Assembly (NCBI GenBank): GCA_035048495.1
Contig: CM068540.1
Coordinates: 14,554,829-14,618,828 of the forward strand
Reading direction: 5' to 3'
DNA from: Euptelea pleiosperma
Lineage: Eukaryota > Streptophyta > Magnoliopsida > Ranunculales > Eupteleaceae
Length of the DNA: 64,000 bases
The position numbers were made by a program, and so were the translations under genes. Positions 10,144-23,339 of the stretch are shown here, piece by piece. The notes under the pieces are model-generated. The model saw nothing but the letters and a program-made list of their open reading frames with translations. It was not told the DNA's origin and did not search any database. Position 1 is the first letter of the stretch; each line of letters starts with the position of its first letter.

Positions 10144-13100
10144 TATGGGAACAAAATTAAAAGATGTTCCTATGAGTATCACTGATGAAATGGGTCATAT
10201 ATTGCCTCTCCACAGAATGACAGGTTCTAGAAGTACATTGAGTTGCATACTAATCATGATTGATGTTGGTGCTGGACCTTTCTCAGAGATGTGTTCTATT
10301 GTCGCTAATTTTAGTAGAGATCTCCATGATTCTTAATGTAAGGTTGTTTGGTTAGACAACCCTATTACCTTTAGCATGGAACTGAGAATCCCCAAGGAGA
10401 AAATGGTACTTCCTTGTGATCACATTGTAATTAAACCATTTCATGGGACTCGCTTATTGATATTCGCTTAAAAGTGCGTATTTTTCACTGTTATTTTCTA
10501 AGCGTTTTCACACTCTCCTACATTAAAATACTCTATTTATCTACTTTTCTACGTAAGAGTCTCTTTTGTTGCGTAGAACACATTTTTCTGGATGAAATGG
10601 TATATTTGCATACATTAAACACATTTTCAGAAGTCTAGACATTGAGTCGTTTTGATAAAGTCTCATTACACGCTTCTTCTGTCGCAGGAAACCCCGATGG
10701 GACAATTCTCAAGACTTGCGAGCCCACATCGATCAGGAAAGCCCATTATCAAAGCTTAAAGAGCCCACATGCTATGACTAGAAGATATGGGCCAAATATG
10801 GGCTGAATAAGATGACCAAAAAGCCGGCCCAAAGAACGAAGAGAGCAGGAGAGCCAATGACCAAGAGACGGACCAAAGCGTTTAAAGCCACATGAGTCAG
10901 CAAGGAATGATAGTCTACTCTACTGGAGAAGCGTGATGATAGTCACAGTGAAGACCAGGGTTCCAAACCCTATGCCAATACTTTTATCTCTATTTTCTGA
11001 TATTTTCTCTCTCATCTCTCGTTATTCTCTCTTTCTTCATCTCTCGGTCCTCGAATCTACTGACCTAACCCCAGAACTCCTGCCCATTGGCTCTGTCTCA
11101 TCTCCCTTAGCTTTCTGACCGTTGGATCTTCAATCGAACCGTTGGATCTTCCACCGGACCGTTGGATCTCTCTAGATCCGTCGATCTACCAATCTGGGTC
11201 CCAATCAAGTCATCATCCATCCGATCGCCATCAGATTGTCTGTCACATCATCTTGTGAGACGATGGACATCATCAATCCATGTGGGCCAGTAGCCGGGCC
11301 CATCATCATCGACCCGCTGTCCGACCATTTAGTGGACCCTGTGAATTTCAAAATAATTTCAATTAAATTTTAAAAAATGGGGGGTCCACTAAATGGGGAA
11401 ATTCCCCAAAGAAAAGTAGGGTTTTACTTAAAAAAAAAAATTTATTTTTCTTATTTTTTTTATTTTTGAAAAATACCCTATTTCCATTAAAAGAAATAGG
11501 GAAGCTTTTTAAAGGGAAGAGAAGGGTTCGTTGGAACCCTAATCCCCCTCCATCTTCACCTCTCCTTTCCCCAAAAACTCCCCCCATGTTTTCCCCTTCC
11601 TCTTCTCCTTTTTCTTCTTTTCCTTCTTCTTCTTCGTCATCTTCTTCACGTTGTCTACCGGAGTTGCAGGCTGCAACTCCGGCCTGCAACGCCAGCCACT
11701 CCTCTCCTACTCGAACACCTTGCTGCCCAAGAGCTCCTTCACCGCCCCTTTCATCAACTGCTCCTAACGATCCTACTGCCCATCTCATCCATCTCTCCTA
11801 TGGAAAACCAGTCCGCCTCCATCAAGGATTGCTGTACACCGTCGCTACCTGCAACTCCGGCCAAAAAATGGTTCGTCTTTGCCTCTACTGCCTCCACGAC
11901 TCCAGCCACCTCACACTTGTTGTACCTCCTACTCTCCTCCACCTCTGCAACAGCCACCACAACAGGTACGTCTTCACCAGCAACTCCGATGAATAACCGG
12001 CCGGATCTCCACCTTCTTCTCTACAACGTCATCACCACCACCACCATCCACGGCTGCCACCACTTGCAGCACCTCCACGTCCTCGAGGTCCGCCTGCTGC
12101 ATCACGCCGCCACCTTCACTACCGCCTTCTCCATTAATCACAAAACAGCCCCATCTCTCAAGAAAAGAAAAAGAAGAGGAGAAGAGGAAGAGAGAAAAAG
12201 GGATCATCCTCACCTGAGAAATCTTCCAGGAGCAGCGTCTCATCTTGCACCTCCTGCCCGTACTTCTCTTGCTGTCCACGATGCACAACCAGTGCACCAT
12301 CAAAGATCCTACACCGTTAAACACCAAGGTGTTGCCCCCTTAGCTGTTGTCCCCCTCCTAGAGACGCCATCCTCTACTATGGTTCCACCTTGCTCACCAC
12401 CGCTTCCACCATCTACTTTTCCCATGCCACAACCACCTCATTCACGCTGTTGGAGTTGCAAGCTTGCAACTCCATCAACCACTCGGTTGCTACTTTCATG
12501 ATCAATGGTAAGATTTCATTCTCTCTCTCTAGGTTGTTTTAGATTTTCTATTTTTTCTCTCTCTCTCTCTCTAAATCATGCTTTCTCTCTCTCATTTTCT
12601 CTCTCTATGATTAGGTTTCTCTCTCATTACTTGCTTTCTACTAGTTTTTGTTATTTGTTTTTGTAAACAATTGATTCAAAAGTATTGTAAGTACATGTTA
12701 GTTTGATGAATAAAGTTAATTTTATCATGGTGGTATTTCCTGATCTTTCTCATTAATGGTTTTATTAGTCAGTAATTCTCTCTCATTAAAAATTTGTGTT
12801 TTAAATCCCGTGATCATCATTCTCACCCTTCCATCTTTTCTTTTTAGCAATTTTTGAGAAAAACCCATCATTTTATGTCCTTGATTTGCATGAACTAACC
12901 CTGAGTACGGATCGACATCAGACACGAATCCCTATACAATATCTCATATTTTGCAGGATAATCGGATAAAAATTACAAATGTATTGATTCTAGGGTTTCC
13001 GTAACCAACGACGCGGAAAAACCCTAGTTTCACTTATATCGAGTGCTACGAATGCTACCAGAATTTGGGGGTACCATCCAATGCTATGCAGCTAAAACCA

Positions 13101-13762
13101 CAAAGGAAGTTAAACAACCTTCTACATCTACAGGTCCTAGTCCATTTACAAAATCGACTCAACAAGTAGTACATGGAGGTAGTAACCCAAGCAGTGATAA
13201 ACCATTGAGTGGGAAGAAAATCTTAGTGGCCGAAGATGTCGTGATCTTACGCAAGGTGGCTGAGGTTTTACTTAATCGCCTTGGTGCAACTATTGAATTT
13301 TGTGAGAATGGCGAAAAAGCTGCAAAACAAGTCTGTACAGCTCTACAAGAAACTAATCAAAGGACACGAGGAACTTCAAAGATTCTTCCTTACGATTATA
13401 TTTTCAGGGATTGCGAGGTAAAATATAATTTTCATTTCTTTGACCTTACATTAAAAGCTACATCCTCCATATGGCTTGTGTTATTCGTTAAATATTAAAA
13501 CCTGTTGTCATCATAACCATAATGCATATGCACTATTGAGAGATTGTGCAACTGCATTTAGAAGTATACTATTCAAATATTTATGATTCTTTTTCCTAGG
13601 AAACAATTTTTGGGTCTTTAGTTTAGTGTTTTATTGTTTTTCAGATTCCGATAATGAATGGGTTTGAAGCAACAAGACAAATACGGATGGAAGAGAGACA
13701 GTATGATGTTCACATTCCCATTATAGCACTAACAGCTCATGTGGCGGCTGAGGAAGCATATA
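10144..13762 (+). pseudogene. Array unit 3: CKI1-like fragment split by solo LTR A2
   Basis: Exon A lies at 10144-10457 and 13033-13417, on either side of the 2.6-kb solo LTR inserted at CTTAT within the GTRLYRV codons. The 5' part also has an in-frame TAA at 10334-10336 (HDS-stop). The 3' part gives the linker, KILVAEDVVILRKVAEVLL and YDYIFRDCE (Met to Arg before the Asp). Donor GAG|GTAAAA and acceptor to 13644 are intact. Exon B 13645-13762 starts IPIMNGFEATRQIR and stops at the MITE. Confidence 0.85.
10458..13032 (+). mobile_element. Solo LTR, family A copy 2 (2575 bp)
   Basis: TGATATTCGC...CCTAGTTTCA ends, with a perfect 5-bp target duplication CTTAT at 10453-10457 and 13033-13037. The flanks rejoin exactly to the uninterrupted exon A of other units, which proves a clean solo-LTR insertion. 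Shared blocks with copy 1 include the first ~300 bp, the CTCTCTCT-rich tract, an AATAAA-containing segment (about 12709) and the last ~230 bp. The middle differs strongly. Long Pro/Ser/Thr-rich open frames inside (about 11466-11996 and 11800-12501) reflect C+T-rich composition. An inverted repeat GTTGCAAGCTTGCAAC sits at 12454-12469. Confidence 0.92.
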
Positions 13763-14073
13763 ACGGCCGTTATTTTCCGCTATTTTTCTGTTATAACAAA
13801 AAAAAATAACCGTTATTTTCTGGAAAATTTTGTGAAAAAAGTGGGCGTTATTTCCGTTATTTTCCATTTTTGAAATTTTAAACTTCAAAATTTCAGTTTC
13901 GGTGCCATTTTTTCCATTTTTTTCCGTTATTTCTGTTTTTTTCTGCAATTTCTGTTAGTTTTGTTATTTTCTCATTTTTTTTCGTTTTTGCCCCAGTGCA
14001 TTTTTTTTTTCGTTATAATGGAATAAATGGTAACGCCCCCAGTCCATTATACCGTTATAACGGTGCCCTTTAA

Positions 14074-15112
14074 TATGGGAACAAAATTAAAATATGTTCC
14101 TATGAGTATCACAGATGAAATGGGTCATATATTGCCTCTCCACAGAATGACAAGTTCTAGAAGTACATTGAGTTGCATACTAATCGTGATTGATGTTGGT
14201 GCTGGACCTTTCTCAGAGATGTGTTCTATTGTCGCTAATTTTAGTAGAGATCTCCATGATTCTCAAAGTAAGGTTGTTTGGTTAGACAACCCTATTACTT
14301 CTAGCATGGAACTGAGATGCCCCAAGGAGAAAATGCTAGTTCCTTGTGATGACATTGTAATTAAACCATTTCATGGGACTCTCTTATATCGAGTGGTAAG
14401 AATGCAACCAGAATTTTGGGGTACCATCCAATGCTATGCAGCTAAAACCACAAGGGAAGTTGAACAACCTTCTACATCTACAGATTCTAGTCCATTTACA
14501 AAATCGACTTAACAAGTAGTACATGGAGGTTGTAACCCAAGTTGTGATAAACCATTAAGTGGGAAGAAAGTCTTAGTGGCTGAAGATGTTGTGATCTTAC
14601 GCAAGGTGGCTTAAGTTTTACTTAATCGCCTTGGTGCAACTATTGAATTTTGTGAGAATGGCGAAGAAGCTGCAAAACATGTCTGTAAAGCTCTACGGGA
14701 AACTAATCAAATGACCCAAGGAACTTCAAAGATTCTTCCTTATGATTAAATTTTAATGGATTGCGAGGAAAAATATAATTTTCATTTCTTTGACACTCGC
14801 ATTAAAAGCTGCTTCCTCTATATGGCTTGCGTAATTCGTTAAATATGAAAACCTGTTGTCATCATAACCATCATACATATGCACTATTGAGAGATTGTGC
14901 AACTGCATTTAGAAGTATACTATTCAAATATTTATGATTCTTTCTCTTAGGAAACAATTTTTTGGTCTTTAGTTTAGTGTTTCATTATTTTCAGATGCCG
15001 ATAATGAATGGGTACGAAGCAACAAGACAAATTCGGATAGAAGAGAGACGATATAATGTTCACATTCCCATTATAGCGCTAACAGCTCATGCAGCAGCTG
15101 AGGAAGCAACTA
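14074..15112 (+). pseudogene. Array unit 4: CKI1-like fragment, heavily mutated
   Basis: Exon A 14074-14768. It has an in-frame TAA in the linker (KST-stop at 14510-14512), a TAA within VAEVLL (about 14612) and a TAA just before FMDCE (about 14747). The 5' splice site GAG|GT has become GAGGAA, so the intron could not be removed normally. Exon B 14995-15112 follows an intact TTTTCAG and reads MPIMNGYEATRQIRIEERRY. The Asp codon of MDCE survives. Confidence 0.85.
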
Positions 15113-15465
15113 AAGGCCGTTATTTTCCGTTATAACGAAAATAACGACTATTATTTTCTTGATAATTTTGTTTAAAAAACGGCCATTATTTTCATTTTTT
15201 TCCTTTATTTTTCGTTATTTTCCACTATATTCCATTTTTTCCGTTATTTTCCATTTTTGAAATTTTGAAATTCAAATTTTAAAATTCAAAATCTGAATTT
15301 CCACCCCATTTTTTCTATTTATTTCCATTATTTTTGTTTTTTCTATTATTTTCTGTTATTTTCTCATTTTTTTCCGTTTTTGCCCCTGAGCATTTTTTTT
15401 CTCGTTATAACGGAAAAAATGGTAGCGCCCCCAGTCCGTTATATCATTATAGCAGTCCCCATTAA

Positions 15466-16502
15466 TATGGGAACAAAATTAAAAGATGTTACTATGAGTA
15501 TCACAGATGAAATGGGTCATATATTGCCTCTCCACAGAATGACAAGTTCTAGAAGTACATTGAGTTGCATACTAATAGTGATTGATGTTGGTGCTGGACC
15601 TTTCTCAGATATGTGTTCTATTGTCGCTATTTTTAGTAGAGATCTCCATGATTCTCAATGTAAGGTTGTTTGGTTAGACAACCCTATTACTTCTAGCATA
15701 GAACTAAGAAGCCCCAAGGAGAAAATGCTAGTTCCTTATGATCACATTGTAATTAAACCATTTCATGGGACTCGCTCATATCGAGTGCTAGGAATGCTAC
15801 TAGAATTTGGAAGTACCATCCAATGCTATCCAGCTAAAACCACAAAGGAAGTTGAACAACCTTCTACATCTACAGATCCTAGTCCATTTACAAAATCGAC
15901 TCAACAAGTAGTACATAGAGGTAGTAACCCAAGCAGTGATAAAGCATTGAGTCGGAAGAAAGTCTTAGTGGCTGAAGATGTCGTGATCTTACGCAAGATG
16001 GCTGAGGTTTTACTTAATTGCCTTGGTGCAACTATTGAATTTTGTGAGAATGGTGAAGAAGCTACAAAACAAGTCTGTAAAGCTGTATAGGAAACTAATC
16101 AAAGGACACAAGGAACTTCAAAGATTCTTCCTTATGAATATATTTTCATGGATTGCGAAGTAAAATATAATTTTCATTTCTTTGACCTTGCATTAAAAGC
16201 TGCATCCTCTATATGGCTTGTGTTATTCGTTAAATATGAAAACCTGTTGTCATCATAAATATAATGCATATGCACTATTGAGAGAATGTGCAACTGCATT
16301 TAGAAGTATAATATTCAAATATTTATGATTCTTTCTCTTAGGAAACAATTTTTTGGTCTTTAGTTTAGTGTTTTATTATTTTCAGATGCCGATAATGAAT
16401 GGGTACGAAGCAACAAGACAAATACGGATGGAAGAGAGATGATATAATGTTCACATTCCCATTATAGCACTAACAGCTCATGCAGCGGCTGAGGAAGCAG
16501 CT
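15466..16502 (+). pseudogene. Array unit 5: CKI1-like fragment
   Basis: The open frame runs in from the upstream MITE and continues through the pseudo-receiver, linker and receiver start to an in-frame TAG at 16088-16090, the recurrent CAG-to-TAG site. The linker has SSDKALSRKK in place of SSDKPLSGKK. The segment before FMDCE reads YEYIF in place of YDYIF. The donor context is GCGAAG|TAAAA in place of GCGAG|GTAAAA. Exon B 16386-16502 carries a TGA where most units have CGG (EER-stop). The phospho-acceptor Asp codon is kept. Confidence 0.85.
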
Positions 16503-16845
16503 AACGGCCGTTATTTTTCTGTTATAACGAAAATAACGACCATTATTTTCTTGTTAATTTGGTTTAAAAAACGGCCGTTATTTCCACTTTTTTCCTTTAT
16601 TTTTCGTTATTTTCCGTTATATTTCATTTTTTTAGTTATTTTCCATTTTTGAAATTTTAAAATTCAAAATCTGAATTTCCTCCCCATTTTTTCTATTTAT
16701 TTCCATTATTTTCGTTTTTTCTATTATTTTCTGTTATTTTCTCATTTTTTTTTCGTTTTTGCCCCTGAGCATTTTTTTTTCGATATAACGGAAAAAATGG
16801 TAACGCCCCCAGTCCGTTATACCATTATAACAGTCCCCATTAATA

Positions 16846-19800
16846 TGGGAACAAAATTAAAAGATGTTCCTATGAGTATCACAGATGAAATGGGTCATAT
16901 ATTGCCTCTCTACAGAATGACAAGTTCTAGAAGTACATTGAGTTGCATAGTAATCGTGATTGATGTTGATGCTGGACCTTTCTCAGAGATGTGTTTTATT
17001 ATCGTTATTTTTAGTAGAGATCTCCATGATTCTCAATGTAAGGTTGTTTTGTTAGACAACCCTATTACTTCTAGCATGGAACTGAGATGCCCCAAGGAGA
17101 AAATGCTAGTTCCTTGTGATCGCATTGTAATTAAACCATTTCATGGGACTTGCTTATATCGAGTGCTAAGAATGCTACCAAAAATTGGGGGTACGATCCA
17201 ATGCTATGTAGCTAAAACCACAAAGGAAGTTGAACAACCTTCTACATCTACAGATCCTAGTCCATTTACAAAATCGACTCAACAAGTACTACATGGAGGT
17301 AGTAACCCAAGCAGTGATAAACCATTGAGTGGGAAGAAAGTCTGTGTCACGCCCCCAAATCCGTTATATGATCATCTCGATCTTTCACGCATCTCGAGGT
17401 GCAACGTGTGGGTAAAATACTATACGTGCACGGTGAATCAAAATATATTACTTAGTGCAGTGGAAATACACTAGTAATTTTTTATTTTCATTTATTTTGA
17501 AATACTTATTAAGTCATAGGATTCCTCCCCTTGTGAGTATTACATTCTCGGAATGGTCTTAAGAAAGTTTTTATTAAGATTCATTTCACCATAATTAAAA
17601 TACAGGTAACGAACTTCAAAACATCCATCACATATATCAAGAGAGAACTTCTTTTCTCGAACTACAAAGTATTACATATCATGGTTCCACCATTCATACA
17701 TAAACATGAATATCATTATGTAACCCAATACACAAAAAGACCTCCATACTACATGCAGAAGAGAAATCTACGTCTATAAAAATAGATATCCCTTATCTCA
17801 TTCGTTGCATCTAGAACTGAGAGTACCAATCTGAAGCATTCGCCTTACCTTGACCTACAATATAATAGATTGAAAGTACCATGAGCTATTAAGCCTTATA
17901 AGCACAATTTCAAGTGTAGAAAATAATTCACAGTTTATCTTATTTGAAATCATAATTTAATAAAAATCAGTTATTTAATATTAATAAACTCATAAATTTA
18001 ACATATTTTCTTTTTCTTAAAACACCGTAAAATCAATCTATTGAAGTATGGTCAGTCTCATGAGCATCATAGTATATGTGACCTGAATCACTAAGTCGGT
18101 CAGACCACGGATACCGATTTATAGTGCACGGTACCAACACCTCTTATCCCACGTTTAGCCTATAAATAGACTCCCTAGAAAAGCATGCACAACTGGTTGT
18201 TTCATTAGGTATCCTCTCTCCGAATGCCCTAACTCCTTTTAGGTATAAATACCCTGGGGATTACATAAATGCAATAGCGCCCATATCTTTAGGGACTGAA
18301 TAACCCTGGGGATTACATAAATGTAATAGCACCCGTATCTTTAGGGAATGAATAACCCAGGGGATTACGTAAACGTAATGGCTCCCATACCATATACTCT
18401 GATCATCTTTGCCTTTTAAGTAAAATCCAATATTATCTTTAAGGTATACTACTCAAAGGATCCCACAAGTAGGATGTACCTTTTTCATTTGATTATTGAC
18501 GCAAATCCACATCTCTTGTGAACTCCAATATCGAAGTAAATCTCTTTTAGGGTCCTTAAGGTTCAATTGCTAGGGTCCTTAGGGTCCATTTTCTCAAAAT
18601 GCCTCACGGTCTAAAGTATGGGTTACAACCCACCTAAAACCAATATTCTTTTATAAGTGTTACAACCCAAAAATCAACGTCCTTTTATGGGTTATGTATA
18701 ACCCAAAACAACCCCATTTTTATGGATGTAACCATCCAAAATCAACCATCTTCTATGAATGTAAAAGAAAATTAATATAGATATTTTTCACGAAGAAATT
18801 CATAAAGAATACACATGCTTGCTTTAAAACAAAACAGAGATATCGCTTCTTTATATTTCTAAGGTTAACACAACTATAAATTAACTTCATGCTTTTGAAA
18901 AGAGGAAAACAAGATAAAATATGCATTTTAAGGATGCATTTCACAAAGAAGGGAATGATGTACTTCCCGTTTTTCTCTGATTCTCTTCTTCTTCTAGTAT
19001 GTTAATCTTCTTCCCAAGTGGAGTAGTTTCCTCTTCTGGAGTTCCTTGTAATTCCTTCTCTTTCCCTCTCTATTATCAGTTTTTCTCTCTAGGTATTTCA
19101 ATACTAAGTATTAAAGTACTAAAAGAGTTAAGCTCTCCTCTCCTATTTATAGAGTTTCAAACCCTTGACTAGAGTGTATAAACTTACACTCAAGTCAGTG
19201 TAAGTCAGGCCTGATATTAAGGTTATAATTGTGCGTATACTCGTAATGGCTATGGTGTATTTATTAACACATAAGTCAATACAAGTCAGGCCTGATATAA
19301 ATAAAATATCTATAAGTTATATTATGGTGCATTAGTACCCAAGTTAATAACATGTATCTTAGATATTTTGTGAGAATAATTCATAGTTACTTATTAAGTA
19401 CTAACTGCGTGCGCGGCAGGGGCCAGAATATGTTTTTCGGGTTTATCTTCCAGATTTTGACATAATAATTTTTTTTGGTCCCATAAGTGTATAGTGCGGT
19501 ACCCCGTGAATAGTGTTAAAATACCAAAGATCCCAAAATTATTGAAAATTAATAGAATTATCAGATAATTATATTAAGCTATTCTACATCATTTATTAGC
19601 AGCAATTAGATACAGTAGAGGTAAAATTGGGATTTAAAGTAGATTCACAAAAGAATGATCAGAAATACGCCAGTGTCCTCTGATCAATCTGGGTCATTAC
19701 AGTCTTAATGGCTGAAGATGTCGTGATCTTACGCAAGGTGGTAGAGGTTTTACTTAATCGCCTTGGTGCAACTATTGAATTTTGTGAGAAGGGCGAAGCA

Positions 19801-20231
19801 GCTGCAAAACAAGTCTATAAATCTGTATATGAAACTAATCAAAGGACACAAGGAACTACAAATATTCTTCCTTATGATTATATTTTCATGGATTGCGAGG
19901 TAAAATATAATTTTCATTTCTTTGACCTAGCATTAAAAGCTGCATCCTCTATATGGCTTGTGTTATTCGTTAAATATGAAAACCAGTTGTCATCATAACC
20001 ATAATGCGTATGCACTATTGAGAGATTAGGCAACTGCATTTAGAAGTATACTATTCAAATATTTATGATTCCTTCTCTTGTTGGGTCATTATTTTAGTGT
20101 TTTATGATTTTCAGATGCCAATAATGAATGGGTATGAAGCAACAAGACAAATACGAATGGAAGAGAGACGGTATAATGTATACATTCCCATTATAGCAGT
20201 AACAGCTCGTGCAGCGGCTGAGGAAGCAACT
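16846..20231 (+). pseudogene. Array unit 6: CKI1-like fragment split by solo LTR B
   Basis: Exon A lies at 16846-17344 and 19702-19899, interrupted by a 2.36-kb solo LTR in the KKVLVAED codons. The 3' part reads VVILRKVVEVLLNRLGATIE and carries no TAG at the CAG site (SVYETNQRTQ), continuing to FMDCE with the Asp kept. Donor and acceptor (to 20114) are intact. Exon B 20115-20231 reads MPIMNGYEATRQIRMEERRY then NVYIPIIAVTARAAAEEAT, a variant shared with units 7 and 9. Confidence 0.85.
17345..19701 (-). mobile_element. Solo LTR, family B (2357 bp)
   Basis: Plus-strand ends are TGTCACGCCCCCAAATCC and GGGTCATTACA, i.e. TG...CA with short inverted ends (TGTCACGCCC/TGTAATGACC). The flanks are GTCTG (17340-17344) and GTCTT (19702-19706), a 5-bp target duplication with one change. 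Removing the element restores exon A of unit 6. A minus-strand TATA context CTATAAATAGGAGAGG (19137-19152) places the LTR in minus orientation. TGTAATGACCC...GGGGGCGTGACA ends of this type are common on plant Ty3 chromovirus LTRs, but the superfamily is inference. Near-identical ~50-bp repeats (acataaatg.aatagc.cc.tatctttaggga) occur at 18262-18400. Confidence 0.85.
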
Positions 20232-20578
20232 AATGGGCCGTTATTTTTCCGTTATAACGAAAATAATGACCATTATTTTCTTGAAAATTTTGTGAAAAAA
20301 ACAGCCATTATTTTCATTTTTTTCTATTATTTTTCGTTATTTTCCGTTAGATTAAATTTCTTTCCGTTATTTTCGATTTTCGAAATTCAAATTTTAAAAT
20401 TCAAAATTTGAATTTCCGCTCCATTTTTTCCGTTTATTTCCGTTATTTCCATTTTTTTGTTATTTTCGTTATTTTCTCATTTTTTTTCATTTTTGCCCCT
20501 AAGCATTTTTTTTTTTCATTATAACGGAAAAAACGATAACACCCCCAATCCGCTATACCGTTATAACGGTCCCCTTTA

Positions 20579-21614
20579 ATATGGCCACAAAATTAAAAGA
20601 TGTTCCTATGAGTATCACAGATAAAATGGGTCATATATTGCCTCTCCACAGAATGACAAATTCTAGAAGTACATTGAGTTGCATACTAATCATGATTGAT
20701 GTTGGTGCGGGACCTTTCTCAGAGATGTGTTCTATTGTCGCTAATTTTAGTAGAGATCTCCATGATTCTCAAAGTAAGGTTGTTTGGTTAGACAACCCTA
20801 TTACCTCTAGCATTGAACTGAGAAGCCCCAAGGAGAAAATGCTAGTTCCTTGTGATCACATTATAATTAAACCATTTCATGGGACTCGCTTATATCGAGT
20901 GCTAAGAATGTTACCAAAATTTGGGGGTACCATGGAAGGCTATGCAGCTAAAACCACAAGGGAAGTTGAACAACCTTCTACATCTACAGATCCTAGTCCA
21001 TTTACAAAATCGACTCAACAAGTAGTACATGGAGGTAGTAACCCAAGCAGTGATAAACCATTGAGTGGGAAGAAAGTCTTAGTAGCTAAAGATGTCATGA
21101 TCTTATGCAAGGTGGCTGAGGTTTTACTTAATCGCCTTGGTGCAACTATTGAATTTTGTGAGAATGGCGAAGAAGCTACAAAACAAGTCTATAACTGTAT
21201 AGGAAACTAATCAAAGAACACAAGGAACTTCAAGGATTCATCCTTATGATTATATTTTCATGGATTGCGAGGTAAAATATAATTTTCATTTCTTTGACCT
21301 TGCATTAAAAGCTGCACCCTCTATATGGCTTGTGTTATTCGTTAAATTTGAAAACCTGTTGTCATCATAACCATAATGCATATACACTATTGAGAGATTG
21401 GGCAACTGCATTTAGAAGTATACATTTCAAATATTTATGATTCTTTCTCTTAGGAAACAATTGTTGGGTCCTTATTTTAGTGTTTTATTATTTTCAGATG
21501 CCGATAATGAATGGGTATGAAGCAACAAGACAAATACGGATGGAAGAGAGACGGTATAATGTTTACATTCCCATTATAGCAGTAAACGCTCGTGCAGCGG
21601 CTGAGGAAGCAACT
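20579..21614 (+). pseudogene. Array unit 7: CKI1-like fragment
   Basis: Exon A 20579-21271 starts MATKLKDVPMSITDKMGHIL and runs open for 209 codons through the pseudo-receiver, linker and receiver N-terminus. It ends in YNCIGN-stop because of a 2-bp loss near 21192 that unit 9 shares. FMDCE is encoded beyond the shift. Splice sites look intact (donor after 21271; acceptor to 21497). Exon B 21498-21614 reads MPIMNGYEATRQIR and has AVNARAAAEEAT, with Thr to Asn at the conserved receiver Ser/Thr position. Confidence 0.85.
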
Positions 21615-21958
21615 AACGGGCCGTTATTTTTTCGTTATAACGAAAATAATGACCGTTATTTTCTTGAAATTTTGTGAAAAAAACAGCCATTATTTTCATT
21701 TTTTTCTATTATTTTTCATAATTTTCTATTCGATTAAATTTTTTCCGTTATTTTCCATTTTAGAAATTTTGAAATTCAAATTTTAAAATTCAAAATTTGA
21801 ATTTCCGCAATATTTTTTCGTTTATTTCCGTTATTTCCATTTTTTTTGTTATTTCCGTTATTTTCTCATTTTTTTTCGTCCCTAAGCGTTTTTTTTCGTT
21901 ATAACCGAAAAAATGGTTAGACCCCCAATCCGTTATACCGTTATAACGGTCCCCTTTA

Positions 21959-22997
21959 ATATGGCCACAAAATTAAAAGATGTTCCTATGAGTATCACAG
22001 ATGAAATGGGTCATATATCACCTCTCCAAAGAATGAGAAATTCTAGAAGTACATTGAGTTACATACTAATCGTGATTGATGTTGGTGCTAGACCTTTCTC
22101 AGAGATGTGTTCTATTGTCGCTAATTTTAGTACAGATCTCCATGATTCTCAATGTAAGGTTGTTTGGTTAGACAACCCTATTACTTCTAGCATGGAACTG
22201 AGAAGCCCCAAGGAGAAAATGCTAGTTCCTTGTGATCACGTTGTAATTAAACCATTTCATGGGACTCGCTTATATCGAGTGCTAAGAATGCTACCAAAAT
22301 TTGGGGGTATCATGCAAGGCTATGCAGCTAAAACCACAAGGGAAGTTGAACAACCTTCTACATCTACAAATCCTAGTCCATTTACAAAATCGACTCAACA
22401 AGTAGTACATGGAGGTAGTAACCCAAGCAGTGATAAACCATTGAGTGGGAAGAAAGTCTTAGTAGCTGAAGATGTCATGATCTTATGCAAGGTGGCTGAG
22501 GTTTTACTTAATCGCCCTGGTGCAACTATTGAATTTTGTGAGAATGGCGAAGAAGTTACAAAACAAGTCTATAAAGCTGTATAGGAAACTAATCAAATGA
22601 CACAAGGAACTTCAAGGATTCATCCTTATGATTATATTTTCATGGATTGCGAGATAAAATATAATTTTCATTTCTTTGACCTTGCATTAAAAGCTGCATC
22701 CTCTATATGGCTTGTGTTATTCGTTAAATACGAAAACCTGTTGTCATCATAACCATAGTGCATATGCACTATTTAGAGATTGTGCAACTGCATTTAGAAG
22801 TATACTATTCAAATATTTATGATTCTTTCTCTTAGGAAACAATTTTTGGGTCTTTAGTTTAGTGTTTTATTATTTTCCGATGCCGATAATGAATGGGTAT
22901 GAAGCAACAAGACAAATACAGATGGAAGAGAGACGGTATAATGTTCAAATTCCCATTATAGCACTAACAGCTCATGCAGCGACTGAGGAAGCAACTA
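21959..22997 (+). pseudogene. Array unit 8: CKI1-like fragment with both splice sites lost
   Basis: Exon A 21959-22653 starts MATKLKDVPMSITDEMGHIS. It reaches the recurrent TAG at 22582-22584 (YKAV-stop). The donor is GAG|ATAAAA in place of GAG|GTAAAA and the acceptor is TTTTCCG in place of TTTTCAG (22877-22879), so the intron is not removable by normal signals. Exon B 22880-22997 reads MPIMNGYEATRQIQMEERRY. Exon A residues HISPL, NFSTDL and CDHVVIK are shared with unit 10. Confidence 0.85.
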
Positions 22998-23339
22998 ACG
23001 GCCGTTATTTTTCCGTTATAACGAAAATAACGACCAGTTATTTTCTTGATAAGTTTGTGAAAAAAATAGCCGTTATTTTCATTTTTTATGTTATTTTTCG
23101 TTATTTTCCGTTATATTCCATTTTTTTCGTTCTTTTCCATTTTTGAAATTTTGAAATTCAAATTGTAAAATTGCAATTTTCAATTTCCGCGCCATTTTTT
23201 CTGTTTATTTCCGTTTTTTCTGTTATTTCCATTATTTTCTCATTTTTTTCATTTTTGCCCCTGAACATTTTTTTTTTCGTTATAACGGAAAAAAACAGTA
23301 ACGCCCCCAGTCGTTATACCGTTATGACGGTCCACTTTA

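Noticed and set aside
11363..12501. Open frames up to 233 codons within 11363-12501
   Set aside because: Inside solo LTR A2. The equivalent region of LTR A1 does not preserve the same protein, so coding selection is not supported.
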